A stretch of DNA of 64,000 nt from Sporohalobacter salinus. Lineage in GTDB: Bacteria; Bacillota; Halanaerobiia; Halobacteroidales; Acetohalobiaceae. Made by a program: the position numbers and the translations under genes. The notes under the pieces are model-generated. The model had not been told where the DNA came from, did no database searches, and saw nothing but the letters and a program-made list of their open reading frames with translations. Numbering within the stretch: the first letter of the stretch is position 1; every line of letters begins with the position of its first letter. Of this stretch, positions 27,272-36,202 are shown piece after piece. The DNA lies in the NCBI RefSeq assembly GCF_016908635.1, contig NZ_JAFBEG010000004.1, positions 62,001 through 126,000 on the forward strand, written 5' to 3'.

Positions 27272-28273
27272 GTGAGAAAAATAGGAATTACTACTACAGT
27301 ACCGGTAGAAGTCTTATTAGCAGCTGGTTGTCAGGTAGTTGATCTTAATAATTTATTTATTACATCTAATGAGTATAACCAGTATATTGAGCAAGCTGAA
27401 CGAGATGGTTTTCCTAAAAATTTTTGTGCTTGGATTAAAGGTATCTATGGAGCCTGTTTGAAACATAATATTAAAGAAGTAATTAGTGTAATAGAAGGGG
27501 ATTGTTCTAATACTCATGCTTTAGCTGAAGTATTAGAAGCTCGAGGAATAACGACGTATCCTTTAGCTTATCCTTATAGTCATGAATTAGATGATGTTAG
27601 AATGGCTATTAATCAATTTATGGATATATTTGGAGTGACTAAAAAGGAAGTAGAAGAAGTAAGAGATAAATTAAATGAAATTAGATTTTTAGCTAGAAAA
27701 ATAGATCAACTTACTTGGAAAGATAATAAAGCTACAGGTTTTGAAAATCATCTTTATCAGATTAATTGTAGTGATTTTACTGGAGATGTTGATTCTTTTA
27801 TAGAAGAGCTTAAGACTAAAATAAATGAAATAGAAAAAAGAGAGAGGATAGATAAAAAAATAAGATTAGGTTATATAGGTGTCCCTCCAATGATGGATGA
27901 CTTATATGATTTTGTAACTAAATTTGGCGCTTATATAGTCTATAATGAAGTACAAAGAGAGTTTGCTTTTCCTAGAGCCAAACAAGCTGATAATATTTAT
28001 CAACAGTATTATGATTACACATATCCTTATGATTTGGATTTTAGACTAGAAGAGATAAAAGAACAGATCCAAGTTAGAAATTTAGATGGTTTAATTCATT
28101 ATACTCAATCTTTTTGCTATCGAGAATTAGAGGATGTAGTAATTAAGAAGGAACTAGAGATACCAATTTTAAATATCCGAGGTGATAAATCTAGACAACT
28201 TGATTCACGAATGAAGCTTAGATTAGAAGCATTTCTAGATATGCTTGGGGATTTAAAGGAGGGCAGAAAATGA
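27272..28273 (+). CDS. 2-hydroxyacyl-CoA dehydratase-like / double-cubane cluster protein
   Basis: HgdB/BcrC-type iron-sulfur protein, 333 aa. The start (MRKIGITTTVPVEVLLAAG) and spaced cysteines (AGCQVVDL, NFCAW, GDCSNTHA, INCSD, SFCYREL) fit the D-component family. Because it is a single subunit paired with one activator, it resembles the double-cubane cluster proteins (DCCP, YjiM-like) rather than a two-subunit dehydratase. The start is GTG, with AAAGGAG 11 nt upstream. It overlaps the activator gene by 4 nt. The substrate is unknown; small-molecule reduction coupled to ATP is the family theme. Confidence 0.8.
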   Translation: MRKIGITTTVPVEVLLAAGCQVVDLNNLFITSNEYNQYIEQAERDGFPKNFCAWIKGIYGACLKHNIKEVISVIEGDCSNTHALAEVLEARGITTYPLAYPYSHELDDVRMAINQFMDIFGVTKKEVEEVRDKLNEIRFLARKIDQLTWKDNKATGFENHLYQINCSDFTGDVDSFIEELKTKINEIEKRERIDKKIRLGYIGVPPMMDDLYDFVTKFGAYIVYNEVQREFAFPRAKQADNIYQQYYDYTYPYDLDFRLEEIKEQIQVRNLDGLIHYTQSFCYRELEDVVIKKELEIPILNIRGDKSRQLDSRMKLRLEAFLDMLGDLKEGRK

Positions 28274-29031
28274 AAGCTTTAGGAATTGATTTAGGAAGTC
28301 GGGAAGTAAAGGTTATAGTTATGAATAATGATAAAATTATAAATCAATTTAAGGTTAGTACTATGTCTTTCTATCGAGATTATTGCGATTTTGAAGGAAA
28401 AATTATAGTTAGTAAGGATAAACTTAATGTTTCTCAAACAAAAATAAAAATTTCAACAGGTTACGGGAAAAATAATACTGATTTAAAAGAATTTGAACCA
28501 ATCAATGAAATTAAAGCCCATGTTTATGGTGCTATTTATCAAACTGAACTTGAAAATTTTATTTTATTAGATGTTGGAGGTCAAGATGTTAAAGCAGTTA
28601 AGGTTGAAAAGGGGCTAATTACAGATTTAGAGCTTAATGAGAAATGTGCTGCTTCTTGTGGGCGTTATTTAGAGAATATGGCTAATGTATTGGAAATATC
28701 TTTGGGTGAAATGTCTAAGTATTATCGGAATCCAGTAGAACTTAATTCTACCTGTGCTGTTTTTTCTGAGTCAGAGTTGATTGGTCAAATTGCGGAAGGG
28801 GTTCAAATAGAGAGACTATGTGCTGGTGTTAATTACTCCATGTATAAGAGATTACGTCCTTTATTAACTCAATTTAAAGGAAGAAGATTAATTATTTCCG
28901 GTGGAGTAGCTTATAATCAAGCTATAAAAAGATATTTAGAAGATGATTATGATCAAGTAATTACTTTAGATAAACCACAATTTAATGGAGCAATTGGTTG
29001 TTGCTATTATGGATTGTTAATGGACAATTAA
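28270..29031 (+). CDS. BadF/BcrA-type ATPase activator (HgdC/YjiL-like)
   Basis: ATP-dependent reductase that injects a low-potential electron into the partner protein just upstream. ASKHA-fold ATPase motifs are LGIDLGSREVKV, LLDVGGQDVKAV and ISGGVAYN. The two conserved cysteines that hold the dimer's [4Fe-4S] cluster are in EKCAASCGRYLE (~120) and NSTCAVFSESE (~160). Length 253 aa. The overlap with the upstream gene implies stoichiometric production. It could equally serve another dehydratase elsewhere, but adjacency makes the local partner most likely. Confidence 0.88.
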   Translation: MKALGIDLGSREVKVIVMNNDKIINQFKVSTMSFYRDYCDFEGKIIVSKDKLNVSQTKIKISTGYGKNNTDLKEFEPINEIKAHVYGAIYQTELENFILLDVGGQDVKAVKVEKGLITDLELNEKCAASCGRYLENMANVLEISLGEMSKYYRNPVELNSTCAVFSESELIGQIAEGVQIERLCAGVNYSMYKRLRPLLTQFKGRRLIISGGVAYNQAIKRYLEDDYDQVITLDKPQFNGAIGCCYYGLLMDN

Positions 29032-29080
29032 ATTGAGAATTGGTTTAATTAAAAAATGTTAATAAGACAGAGGTGGTAAA

Positions 29081-29752
29081 ATGAAAAAAGCAGTAGTTTT
29101 ATTTTCTGGGGGATTAGATTCAACAACAGCTTTATATTTAGCTAAAGAAAAAGGTTATCAAGTTTATGCTCTTTCTTTTAAGTATGGACAAAGTCATAAC
29201 AGGGAACTAGAAGCTGCTAACCAAATAGCAGAAGAAGTAGGAGTTAAAGAACATGTGGTAGTAGAAACTGATATGTCAGTTTGGGGCGGTTCTTCTTTAA
29301 CTGATCAAGAAATGGATATTCCACAAAGAGAAGAGGAAAGAGAAGATATTCCAAATACTTATGTGCCAGCCAGAAATATGATTTTCTTATCTTATGCTGC
29401 TTCTTATGCTGAGGCTATAGGAGCGCAGAATATTTTTATTGGAGTTAGTGAAGTTGATTATTCTGGTTATGTAGATTGTCGTCAAGAATTTATTGATGCA
29501 ATGGAAGAAGCAATTAATCAGGGGACAGTTTGTGGAGCACAAGAAGGTAATCCGATTAAAATACAAGCGCCTTTTATTAACATGACTAAAGCAGAAGAGA
29601 TTCAATTAGGTATGGAATTAGGAGTTGATTATAGTTTAACGTGGACTTGTTATCGGGGAAAAGAATTAGCTTGTGGTAGTTGTGATAGTTGTGGATTAAG
29701 ATTAAAGGCTTTTGAAGAGGCAGGATATAACGATCCAATTAAATACAAATGA
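29081..29752 (+). CDS. queC: 7-cyano-7-deazaguanine synthase QueC
   Basis: Converts 7-carboxy-7-deazaguanine to preQ0 with ATP and ammonia in the queuosine/deazapurine pathway. The PP-loop SGGLDSTT is at residues 9-16, followed by [12 protein letters not shown]. The C-terminal zinc site CYRG...[10 protein letters not shown] is intact. Length 223 aa. AGAGGTGG precedes the ATG. It begins the queC-queD-queE operon. No preQ1 riboswitch motif is visible in the 49-nt leader. Confidence 0.96.
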   Translation: MKKAVVLFSGGLDSTTALYLAKEKGYQVYALSFKYGQSHNRELEAANQIAEEVGVKEHVVVETDMSVWGGSSLTDQEMDIPQREEEREDIPNTYVPARNMIFLSYAASYAEAIGAQNIFIGVSEVDYSGYVDCRQEFIDAMEEAINQGTVCGAQEGNPIKIQAPFINMTKAEEIQLGMELGVDYSLTWTCYRGKELACGSCDSCGLRLKAFEEAGYNDPIKYK

Positions 29753-29791
29753 TCTAAATAACTTAAATTGAAAACTGTGAGGTGCAAGTAA

Positions 29792-30253
29792 ATGTCACGA
29801 ATATCTGTTACAAAGAGTTTTTCTTGGGATATGGCTCATATGTTGGCAGGTCATGAGAACCAATGTAAGAATTTGCATGGACATACTTATAAATTAGAAG
29901 TAGAAGTAGCCAGTAAATCTGGTGGGCTAAAAAAGGCTGGTGCTGGTCAAGGGATGATTATTGATTTTAAAGATTTAAAACAGGTTGTTAGAAAGGAGAT
30001 AGTTAGTCCTTTGGATCATGCTTTTTTATATTGGGTTAAATCGCCTGATGAAGTAGAACATCAATTAGCTAGTACATTACAAGAAGCAGGTAGAAAAGTT
30101 GTTAGTGTAGATTTTAGACCTACAGCAGAAAATATGGCTAATTATTTTTTGGAAACATTACAAAATAGTTTTGCTGAATCAAATATAGAAGTTTTAAGTA
30201 TTAGAGTTTGGGAAACTTCAACTAGTTATGCCGAAGTTAAAGGAGTTAGATAG
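29792..30253 (+). CDS. queD: 6-carboxy-tetrahydropterin synthase QueD
   Basis: Second step of deazaguanine synthesis, from 7,8-dihydroneopterin triphosphate. It has FSWDMAHMLAGHENQCKNLHGHTY with the zinc-ligand histidines and catalytic Cys, and a later DHAFLYW. Length 153 aa, slightly longer than the usual ~120 because of the KSGGLKKAGAGQG insertion near residue 47. It lies one base upstream of queE. GTP cyclohydrolase I (FolE), which makes the substrate, is not in this window. Confidence 0.94.
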   Translation: MSRISVTKSFSWDMAHMLAGHENQCKNLHGHTYKLEVEVASKSGGLKKAGAGQGMIIDFKDLKQVVRKEIVSPLDHAFLYWVKSPDEVEHQLASTLQEAGRKVVSVDFRPTAENMANYFLETLQNSFAESNIEVLSIRVWETSTSYAEVKGVR

Positions 30254-30254
30254 A

Positions 30255-30977
30255 ATGGAGATGAAAAAGGTTGAATTACCAGTAGTTGAAATTTTTAATA
30301 GTATTTCTGGAGAAGGTATCTCAGCTGGAGAGATAGTAACTTTTGTTCGCTTGGCTGGTTGTAATTTAAGGTGTGATTATTGTGATACTGTGTATAGCTA
30401 CCGGGATAGAGAGCATGAATTATTGACTCCACAACAAATAATAAATAAAATAAATAACTTTGGTAGTCAACAGCTTATTTGTACTGGAGGAGAACCACTA
30501 GAAGAAGATAAACCTAAAAGGTATTTACCACTTTATTTAGCCAAACAGGGGTTTAAAGTTAGAATTGAAACTAATGGTAGTTGGCCTATTTATAATCAAC
30601 AGGAATTTCAAAAATTTGAAGTCGATGGTGAGGATATTAATTATACTTTAGATATTAAATGTCCTAGTTCTAATATGGTTGAATATAATTTATTTTCTAA
30701 TTTGACAAAGTTAAGTCTAAATGATGAAATAAAATTTGTAGTTAAAGGCAAATCAGATATAGATTATGCGTTAAAAGTAATTGATGATTATAAGGATGAA
30801 CTTTCTGAGGAAAAAATAGTTATTAATTTTTCACCAGTTTTTGAAGAGTTAGCTCCTAAAAAATTAGTGTCAATTTTACAAGAACATCAAACTTATTTTA
30901 CTCAATCTAATTTAAAGGTAAGGTTAAGTATACAATTACATAAGTTAATCTGGAATTCAGAGGCAAAAGGAGTTTAG
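30255..30977 (+). CDS. queE: 7-carboxy-7-deazaguanine synthase QueE
   Basis: Radical-SAM ring-contracting enzyme of the deazaguanine pathway. The cluster motif CxxxCxxC is seen as CNLRCDYCD near residue 34, and the substrate region FNSISGEG at residue ~14. Length 240 aa from the ATG at 30255, which has AAGGAG 10 nt upstream. Another in-frame ATG at 30228 is inside queD and less likely. The product feeds QueC; together the three genes make preQ0 for queuosine or for DNA/tRNA deazapurines. Confidence 0.95.
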   Translation: MEMKKVELPVVEIFNSISGEGISAGEIVTFVRLAGCNLRCDYCDTVYSYRDREHELLTPQQIINKINNFGSQQLICTGGEPLEEDKPKRYLPLYLAKQGFKVRIETNGSWPIYNQQEFQKFEVDGEDINYTLDIKCPSSNMVEYNLFSNLTKLSLNDEIKFVVKGKSDIDYALKVIDDYKDELSEEKIVINFSPVFEELAPKKLVSILQEHQTYFTQSNLKVRLSIQLHKLIWNSEAKGV

Positions 30978-30991
30978 GGGAGAGATAAATT

Positions 30992-32056
30992 ATGTTTACA
31001 GGTAGATTTTTTAAAGTGCTTTATGGACTTATTCTAATTTTATTAAGTTTATTTTTAGCAGGGCAGATTCCTTATGTGATGGATCCGCTATCTACAGTAT
31101 TATCTATTATACTGCTGCCGATATTGTTAGGAGGATTCTTTTATTATCTACTGCGGCCGATAGTTTGTTTTTTTACTGATAGAGTTGGGAATAAGAATTT
31201 TGCTGTTTTGATAACTTTTTTATTGATTATTATTTTTGTAGTTTCGGTTATTTATTTTGGAGGAAGTATAATTTATATTGAAATAGAAAAGTTAATTAAA
31301 TATTTTTCTCTTAATTATGAGACAATTAGAGAAAGTATTAACCAAATTATTAAGTTAGGAGATGGACATCTTAATTTCTTATCTGATTTTAATATTCAAA
31401 AGAGATTATTTGCTTTTGTTCAAGGGATACTAGAGAGATTTAGTAACTATAATTTTATGGGAGCTTTTTCTTCATTAACGAACTTAGGAACGATTATAGT
31501 TTTAATTCCCTTCGTAGTATTCTATTTTCTTAAAGATGATAATAAAATTTATCAATTGATTTTGTCTTGTTTTGCTGAAGAAAATAAAGAACCGGCTAAA
31601 AGAATGTTAAGTGAAATAGATAAAGCCTTATCTACCTATATTGGCACTCAATTAATTGTAGCTTTTATTTTAGGAATCTTTATGTTCATAGGATATATGG
31701 TTATTGGTTTACCAAATTCTTTAGCTTTAGCATTGATAATAGCAGTAACTTCTTTAATTCCTATTTTAGGGCCGGCCTTAGGAATTTTACCGGCATTATT
31801 TGTAGCAATAACAACTAATTTTTTGATGGTAGTGAAGTTATTTGTTGTATTGGCTATAGCTCAAAATTTAGAAGGGAATTTAGTGCGGCCTTTAGTCCAG
31901 GGAGGAAGCCTTAATATTCATCCGCTAGTTGTTCTTTTCTTAATTGTAATTTCTATTCTATTATTTGGAATATTAGGTGCTCTATTTGTCGTGCCGATTT
32001 ATGTAGTAGCTAGAATAGTAATAAAGAGGAGAAAAGAATTTAATAATAAATCTTAA
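30992..32056 (+). CDS. AI-2E family transporter (PerM/YtvI-like permease)
   Basis: Polytopic membrane protein, 354 aa, with about eight transmembrane segments: two near the start, one pair around 60-100, and four or five after residue 165. It carries the family's C-terminal glycine/proline-rich block SLIPILGPALGILPALFVA and QNLEGNLVRPLVQG near 295. The family contains the AI-2 exporter TqsA and Na+/H+ antiporter-like members, so the substrate cannot be named. GGGGAGAG precedes the ATG. It ends only 6 bp from the convergent recombinase gene, with no clear terminator between. Confidence 0.88.
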   Translation: MFTGRFFKVLYGLILILLSLFLAGQIPYVMDPLSTVLSIILLPILLGGFFYYLLRPIVCFFTDRVGNKNFAVLITFLLIIIFVVSVIYFGGSIIYIEIEKLIKYFSLNYETIRESINQIIKLGDGHLNFLSDFNIQKRLFAFVQGILERFSNYNFMGAFSSLTNLGTIIVLIPFVVFYFLKDDNKIYQLILSCFAEENKEPAKRMLSEIDKALSTYIGTQLIVAFILGIFMFIGYMVIGLPNSLALALIIAVTSLIPILGPALGILPALFVAITTNFLMVVKLFVVLAIAQNLEGNLVRPLVQGGSLNIHPLVVLFLIVISILLFGILGALFVVPIYVVARIVIKRRKEFNNKS

Positions 32057-32062
32057 CTTCAT

Positions 32063-32647
32063 TTAGAGACAGACTTTGTCATAGGCTTCATTTACATCCT
32101 TTTGTTCAATACCTAAATATTTTCTAGTTGTGGAGGTGGAATTATGTTTAAACTTTGTTTGTATAGTTTCAATACTTACTCCTGCCTTGTGGGCATGGTA
32201 GCCCCAAGTCTTTCTTAAAGTATGAGTCCCGACATCTAAATCTGTTAGGCCTATTTTTTGACACCATTTTCTAACTAATTTATAGGCTTGAACTCTGCTT
32301 ATTGATTTAGAATGATCTCGTTTATTGAAGATAAGATAGTTATTTTTATTATTTGATAAATTAGTTTTATCAAAGAGTAGATTAAGAGTAATTTGGGCTT
32401 TACAATTAATTTTAATTACATTTCTTTTTTCGGTTTTTTGTTCAACTATTTCAAAAGTGTTCTTAATTTTATTATCTGAATTAACTACATCTTTGATTTG
32501 AATTCTTAACAAATCTCCAATTCGCAAACCAAAATTTATTCCTAAGGTAAAAAGAGTATAATCTCTCCAGTTATCATTTTTTTTAAGAAGATCTTTAATA
32601 TCTTGAATTTTACTTTTATCTCTAATTGGTTCAACTCTATTACCCAT
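32063..32647 (-). CDS. small tyrosine recombinase (FimB/RecV-sized)
   Basis: Site-specific DNA recombinase of 194 aa containing only the catalytic domain. The full catalytic set is present: Arg42 (GLRIGD), Lys71 or Lys74, His142 and Arg145 (HTLRKT), His168 (FKHNS) and nucleophile Tyr177 (TRKYLGI). It lacks the N-terminal core-binding domain of XerC/D and phage integrases. That size and layout match FimB, FimE and Clostridioides RecV, which flip short promoter segments. GGAGGG lies 7 nt upstream. Its start is 87 bp from a pair of inverted repeats. No phage genes are nearby. Confidence 0.88.
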   Translation of the reverse strand: MGNRVEPIRDKSKIQDIKDLLKKNDNWRDYTLFTLGINFGLRIGDLLRIQIKDVVNSDNKIKNTFEIVEQKTEKRNVIKINCKAQITLNLLFDKTNLSNNKNNYLIFNKRDHSKSISRVQAYKLVRKWCQKIGLTDLDVGTHTLRKTWGYHAHKAGVSIETIQTKFKHNSTSTTRKYLGIEQKDVNEAYDKVCL

Positions 32648-32733
32648 CTTAGTCCCTCCAAATCATTAACAATTATATAACAATCATAATATATATTAAT
32701 TAATTTGGCAAGGGAAATCTTTTATAGTAATAG

Positions 32734-32758
32734 GTTAACAGAAGAGATATTTTGTTAA
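32734..32758 (+). repeat. left inverted repeat arm
   Basis: GTTAACA, then GAA, then GAGATATTTTGTTAA. The last 15 bases are perfectly complementary to 32942-32956. The arm itself has GTTAACA and TGTTAAC half-sites in opposite orientation around its centre, resembling a tyrosine-recombinase core site. Confidence 0.85.
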
Positions 32759-32941
32759 CTTATTTCAATTAATAAAAACAAATTATTTCAAATATTAGCA
32801 ATTAATAATTATATTTTAGGACACTTTTTCCATGTTATTCATTATATTCTTGTTTATTTATTACTCTATTCAATATTTATACCATTAATCCTTTTTATTT
32901 ACATAAAAAAATATTTTTTATGTTCTATTTTTCAATATTAC

Positions 32942-32966
32942 TTAACAAAATATCTCAATTGTTAAC
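32942..32966 (-). repeat. right inverted repeat arm
   Basis: TTAACAAAATATCTC, then AAT, then TGTTAAC. It is the reverse complement of the left arm apart from three central-flank bases. Confidence 0.85.
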
Positions 32967-33115
32967 TTTAATAGTATTATTAGTAATACTTCTAAAGTAA
33001 AAAATTCACAATAATTAGATTTTGGATTTCAATAGTGGAAAAGTCAAAACAGGAGTCAAACTTATAAGATAAAAGTCTAGAAATATCAAAAAAATAAGTT
33101 AAGGAGTTGAAAAAA

Positions 33116-34954
33116 ATGAATTTTAAATTTAATCTTAAGACAAAATTAGTTTTAATTTTTATAGGTGTATTACTAGCTTCTTCTTTAATTATTAATTATT
33201 TATTTATTAGTCATAACACAGAGTGCATAGAACAAAATGTGTTTAGAAAGAACATGTCATTGGCTAAAGGACTTAAAAGCCAGATAAAGATTACAATTAA
33301 TGATATGGAAGCAGTAATGAGGAGCTTAGTTGATACAAAGAATGTCAAAAATATGGAAAGTAATGATTATTTAGATAGTTTACTAAAAGGAATTGCTGAA
33401 GAATATCCTGTCATATCCCAGTTATATATTATGGATCGCAACGGAAGACAGATTTATAAAACTTCAGGGTCTTTGGGTAACAGGGCTGATAGAGAGTATT
33501 TTCAAAAAGCAATTCAGGGTAAAACGTATTTTTCTAAAGCAATTATTTCTCGTAGTCAAGGTACACCAATTATAGTTTTGGCAATACCCATTAAAAAGAA
33601 TGGGGAGATAGTAGGAGTTATGGGAGCTAATTTAGATTTAACATATTTAAATAGATTAGCATCTAAAACGAAGCCTGGTAAAACCGGTTATGGATATATA
33701 GTTGATAGAGATGGAAGACTTATCGGTCATCCTGATAGCCAACTAGTTAATAATAGATATGATGCATCTAATTTACTTCCGGTTAAAAAAGTCATGCAAG
33801 GCCAGAGCGGAACTGACAGATATACTTTTAAAGGAGAAAAGAAGTTAGCTTCTTATACTCCAATAGAAGAAACAGGCTGGGGAGTGGTAGTTCAGTTAAC
33901 TTCTCAGGAAGCTTTTAGCCAAATAGATCAAGAAAAGGAATTTGCTTTAATGATAGTTCTTGTTTCTGGATTGGCTGCCATTGGTATAGCATTACTACTT
34001 GCCAAATACATAACTGACCCAATTAATAAGTCAATGAACTTTGCTCGAGAAATAGCTCAAGGGAGGTTGAATGTTGAGGATTTAAATATTACCTCTCAAG
34101 ATGAGTTTGGTAAATTAATGGAAGCTCTTAATGAGATGAAGAATAATTTAAAGACGGTAATAGAGAACTTAGTTGATACTTCCGAAGACTTATCTGCTTA
34201 TAGTCAGGAATTATCTGCTTCGGCAGAGGAGGGTAATGCAATAATAGAAGAAAACACTGAAAGTGTTGAGCAGATGGCGACTAGTATTCAGCAAATTTCA
34301 GCCAGTAGTCAGGAAGTAACCGGTTTAGCTCAGGAGGCTAGTTCAAAGGCTCAGCTTGGTAGTGATAAAGTTAAGGAAATGACTAATATTCAAGAATTTA
34401 GAGAAGCGGTTAATAAGACAGTAGAAGACATTAATGAACTAGATACTAATTCAGAAGAAATAAGTAAGATAGTAGCATTAATTACCAATATTGCAGAACA
34501 GACGAATATGTTAGCTTTAAATGCAGCTATTGAAGCAGCTAGAGCCGGAGAACATGGAGAAGGTTTTGCAGTAGTTGCTGAAGAGATTAGAGAATTAGCT
34601 GAAGAAACAACAAAAGCTACTGGAGAAATTAAGGAATTGGTTGCAACTACTCAAGATAAATCAAAAGAAAGCTTAGAAGCTGTAAAAGAAGTACAGAATA
34701 AAGTAGAAAATAGAAAGGAAGTATTAGAAGAAACAAATGAAGTTTTCTCAGAAATTAAAGCTGCTATAGAGAATACATCGGCCCATATTCAACAAACAGC
34801 TGCAGCAACTCAAGAATTAGCTGAAAATAGTGATCAAATAGAAAATACATCTCATGATATGGAAAATATGTCTCATGAAATAACTAATTCTTCACAAGAA
34901 TTAGCCAATATGGCTCAAAAGTTACATGATTTAATTGAAGAATTTAAAATTTAA
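33116..34954 (+). CDS. methyl-accepting chemotaxis protein with Cache sensor
   Basis: Transmembrane chemoreceptor, 612 aa. TM1 is at about 13-32, followed by an extracellular Cache-type sensor (40-270) with [15 protein letters not shown] and [19 protein letters not shown]2 is near 280-300, then HAMP, then a signalling domain whose tip [21 protein letters not shown] binds CheA/CheW. An in-frame TTG at 33107 is possible, but AAGGAG at 33101-33106 is spaced for ATG 33116. It is directly downstream of the inverted-repeat segment, so its expression could depend on that segment's orientation. Ligand unknown. Confidence 0.93.
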   Translation: MNFKFNLKTKLVLIFIGVLLASSLIINYLFISHNTECIEQNVFRKNMSLAKGLKSQIKITINDMEAVMRSLVDTKNVKNMESNDYLDSLLKGIAEEYPVISQLYIMDRNGRQIYKTSGSLGNRADREYFQKAIQGKTYFSKAIISRSQGTPIIVLAIPIKKNGEIVGVMGANLDLTYLNRLASKTKPGKTGYGYIVDRDGRLIGHPDSQLVNNRYDASNLLPVKKVMQGQSGTDRYTFKGEKKLASYTPIEETGWGVVVQLTSQEAFSQIDQEKEFALMIVLVSGLAAIGIALLLAKYITDPINKSMNFAREIAQGRLNVEDLNITSQDEFGKLMEALNEMKNNLKTVIENLVDTSEDLSAYSQELSASAEEGNAIIEENTESVEQMATSIQQISASSQEVTGLAQEASSKAQLGSDKVKEMTNIQEFREAVNKTVEDINELDTNSEEISKIVALITNIAEQTNMLALNAAIEAARAGEHGEGFAVVAEEIRELAEETTKATGEIKELVATTQDKSKESLEAVKEVQNKVENRKEVLEETNEVFSEIKAAIENTSAHIQQTAAATQELAENSDQIENTSHDMENMSHEITNSSQELANMAQKLHDLIEEFKI

Positions 34955-34967
34955 GTTTAGTTAAATT

Positions 34968-35001
34968 AAAAGACTCCTAGATGATCATCTAGGAGTCTTT
35001 T
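34968..35001. terminator. 34-bp perfect palindromic bidirectional terminator
   Basis: AAAAGACTCCTAGATGA followed by its exact reverse complement, between the convergent chemoreceptor and YczE-like genes. A-rich and T-rich flanks give a T tract on both strands. Confidence 0.9.
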
Positions 35002-35019
35002 AAAACTTTTCAAAGTGTT

Positions 35020-35610
35020 TTAATTGTCATGAGAGCTATTTAGCACATTTAACGAAAATTCTACTACTGGTCCTGTTCCTAAAGCAGCACAGACAGTACC
35101 TATGCCTACTGGCCCTCCTAGTATAGAGCCGAGTATTAAAATTGTTACTTCGATTCCATTCCGAACCAGTCCTAATTTGAATTTTAACTTTCGGTGTAGA
35201 GCTATCATCAAATTATCTCGTGGACCAGCCCCACATTGAGCTGAAATGTAGATTCCTGCTCCATTACCGAAAATCAGTATTCCAGAGAATAAATATAAAT
35301 ATTGCCAATAAATATTGGCAGGTTGAGGAACTAAAGGTAGAACTAAATCAATCAAAGATCCAATTAATATAATACTAATTATTGTACCTAATTTTGGTTT
35401 GACACGAACAAGTAAAAAACTAATTATAATTACTACCAATCCCGTTATCTGGTTTGCTTGTCCCACAGTTAGATCAAAATATTTTGTTAGACCAATATGG
35501 AATACATCCCAAGGTCTTACTCCTAGATTTGATTTAATAGTTAAGACTAATCCTATACTAAGAACTAATACACCAATCAAAAATCTTGTCCATTGTTTCA
35601 GTAATTTCAT
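35020..35610 (-). CDS. YczE/YyaS-type integral membrane protein
   Basis: 196-aa membrane protein with about five transmembrane helices, of the YczE family. Family-like blocks are IKSNLGVRPWDVFHIGL near residue 30, GIYISAQCGAGPRDNLM near 125 and the C-terminal GTGPVVEFSLN. Function is unknown; Bacillus YczE is tied to surfactin production and others are predicted transporters. An in-frame GTG at 35619 is too close to AAGGAG; ATG 35610 is spaced 10 nt from it and is preferred. Confidence 0.85.
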   Translation of the reverse strand: MKLLKQWTRFLIGVLVLSIGLVLTIKSNLGVRPWDVFHIGLTKYFDLTVGQANQITGLVVIIISFLLVRVKPKLGTIISIILIGSLIDLVLPLVPQPANIYWQYLYLFSGILIFGNGAGIYISAQCGAGPRDNLMIALHRKLKFKLGLVRNGIEVTILILGSILGGPVGIGTVCAALGTGPVVEFSLNVLNSSHDN

Positions 35611-36202
35611 ATGTAACACACTCCTTTTTAACCTTAATTATATACTAGAGTGATCAGTGATTAATTTTTACTAGTTATTTTTATTTAAAAGGCTATATTT
35701 ATTTCCTTTACTTTTATTACTTCATTATTCAATTGCATTATACTATTAAATTATTACTACAATATTATAATGAAGTTAAAACTAAGTTAAAAATTATCAT
35801 ACTTAATCATTCCGGTTCCTTATACTATAACATTATCTAATTATTATCAATGATTAATTCGAAGTATCTATTTTAAAAGTATTTGCAATTTTCTAATCAA
35901 AGTAATAAGAATTAGGATTTATGGATCTAATCTAGAAAACCTGAATAAAATAATATATTAGTAAGAATAAGTTGACAGATAATAAATGATAGGATGATTT
36001 TAAGTAGCGATTTAGAATGAAGCATATATTATTTTTTTAGATCAGATAAAGTTTTTATCTAAAATACCTCAAGAAAACTCCATCTAAATATTTTAGTTTG
36101 ATTTAGGTAGTGAGGTCCGCGTTGTTGTGATAAATGTTTGATATATAGTATATTATAATTATTAGCTGGAGATTTTTTAAAGAATTAAAGGAGGTTAATT
36201 TA
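35611..36202. other. 592-bp AT-rich intergenic region
   Basis: No gene is supported here. It contains TTGACA at 35972-35977 with a poor -10 (TGATTT) 17 nt later. A possible promoter TTGTGA-18-TATATT (36125-36154) lies about 50 nt before the next gene, whose ribosome site AAAGGAGG is at 36187-36194. One GC-rich island, GAGGTCCGCGTTGTTGTGA (36112-36130), stands out but I cannot assign it. Confidence 0.4.

Larger units (their letters stand above)
32734..32966. other. candidate invertible DNA segment (or MITE) between recombinase and chemoreceptor
   Basis: A 233-bp block bounded by 25-bp inverted repeats that agree at 22 of 25 positions, enclosing 183 bp of very AT-rich sequence without a gene. 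Inside are a perfect 10-bp AT hairpin (32901-32923), a minus-strand TATAAT (32841-32846) and a weak plus-strand TTGTTT-18-TATTTA (32850-32879). TAATAG occurs just outside both ends (32728-32733, 32969-32974), which could instead be a target duplication from a MITE. The adjacent FimB-sized recombinase supports a promoter switch. Neither reading is proven. Confidence 0.55.

Noticed and set aside
27264-27275. Three-codon frame ATG GTA TCG TGA before the dehydratase-like gene
   Set aside because: It overlaps the GTG start by chance; the GTG frame encodes the conserved protein.
29032-29080. preQ1 riboswitch before queC
   Set aside because: Only 49 nt, no preQ1 hairpin with the A-rich tail visible.
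32063-32647. Recombinase as a prophage or genomic-island integrase
   Set aside because: No phage or conjugation genes, no tRNA target and no att repeats nearby; the enzyme is catalytic-domain-only, unlike typical integrases.
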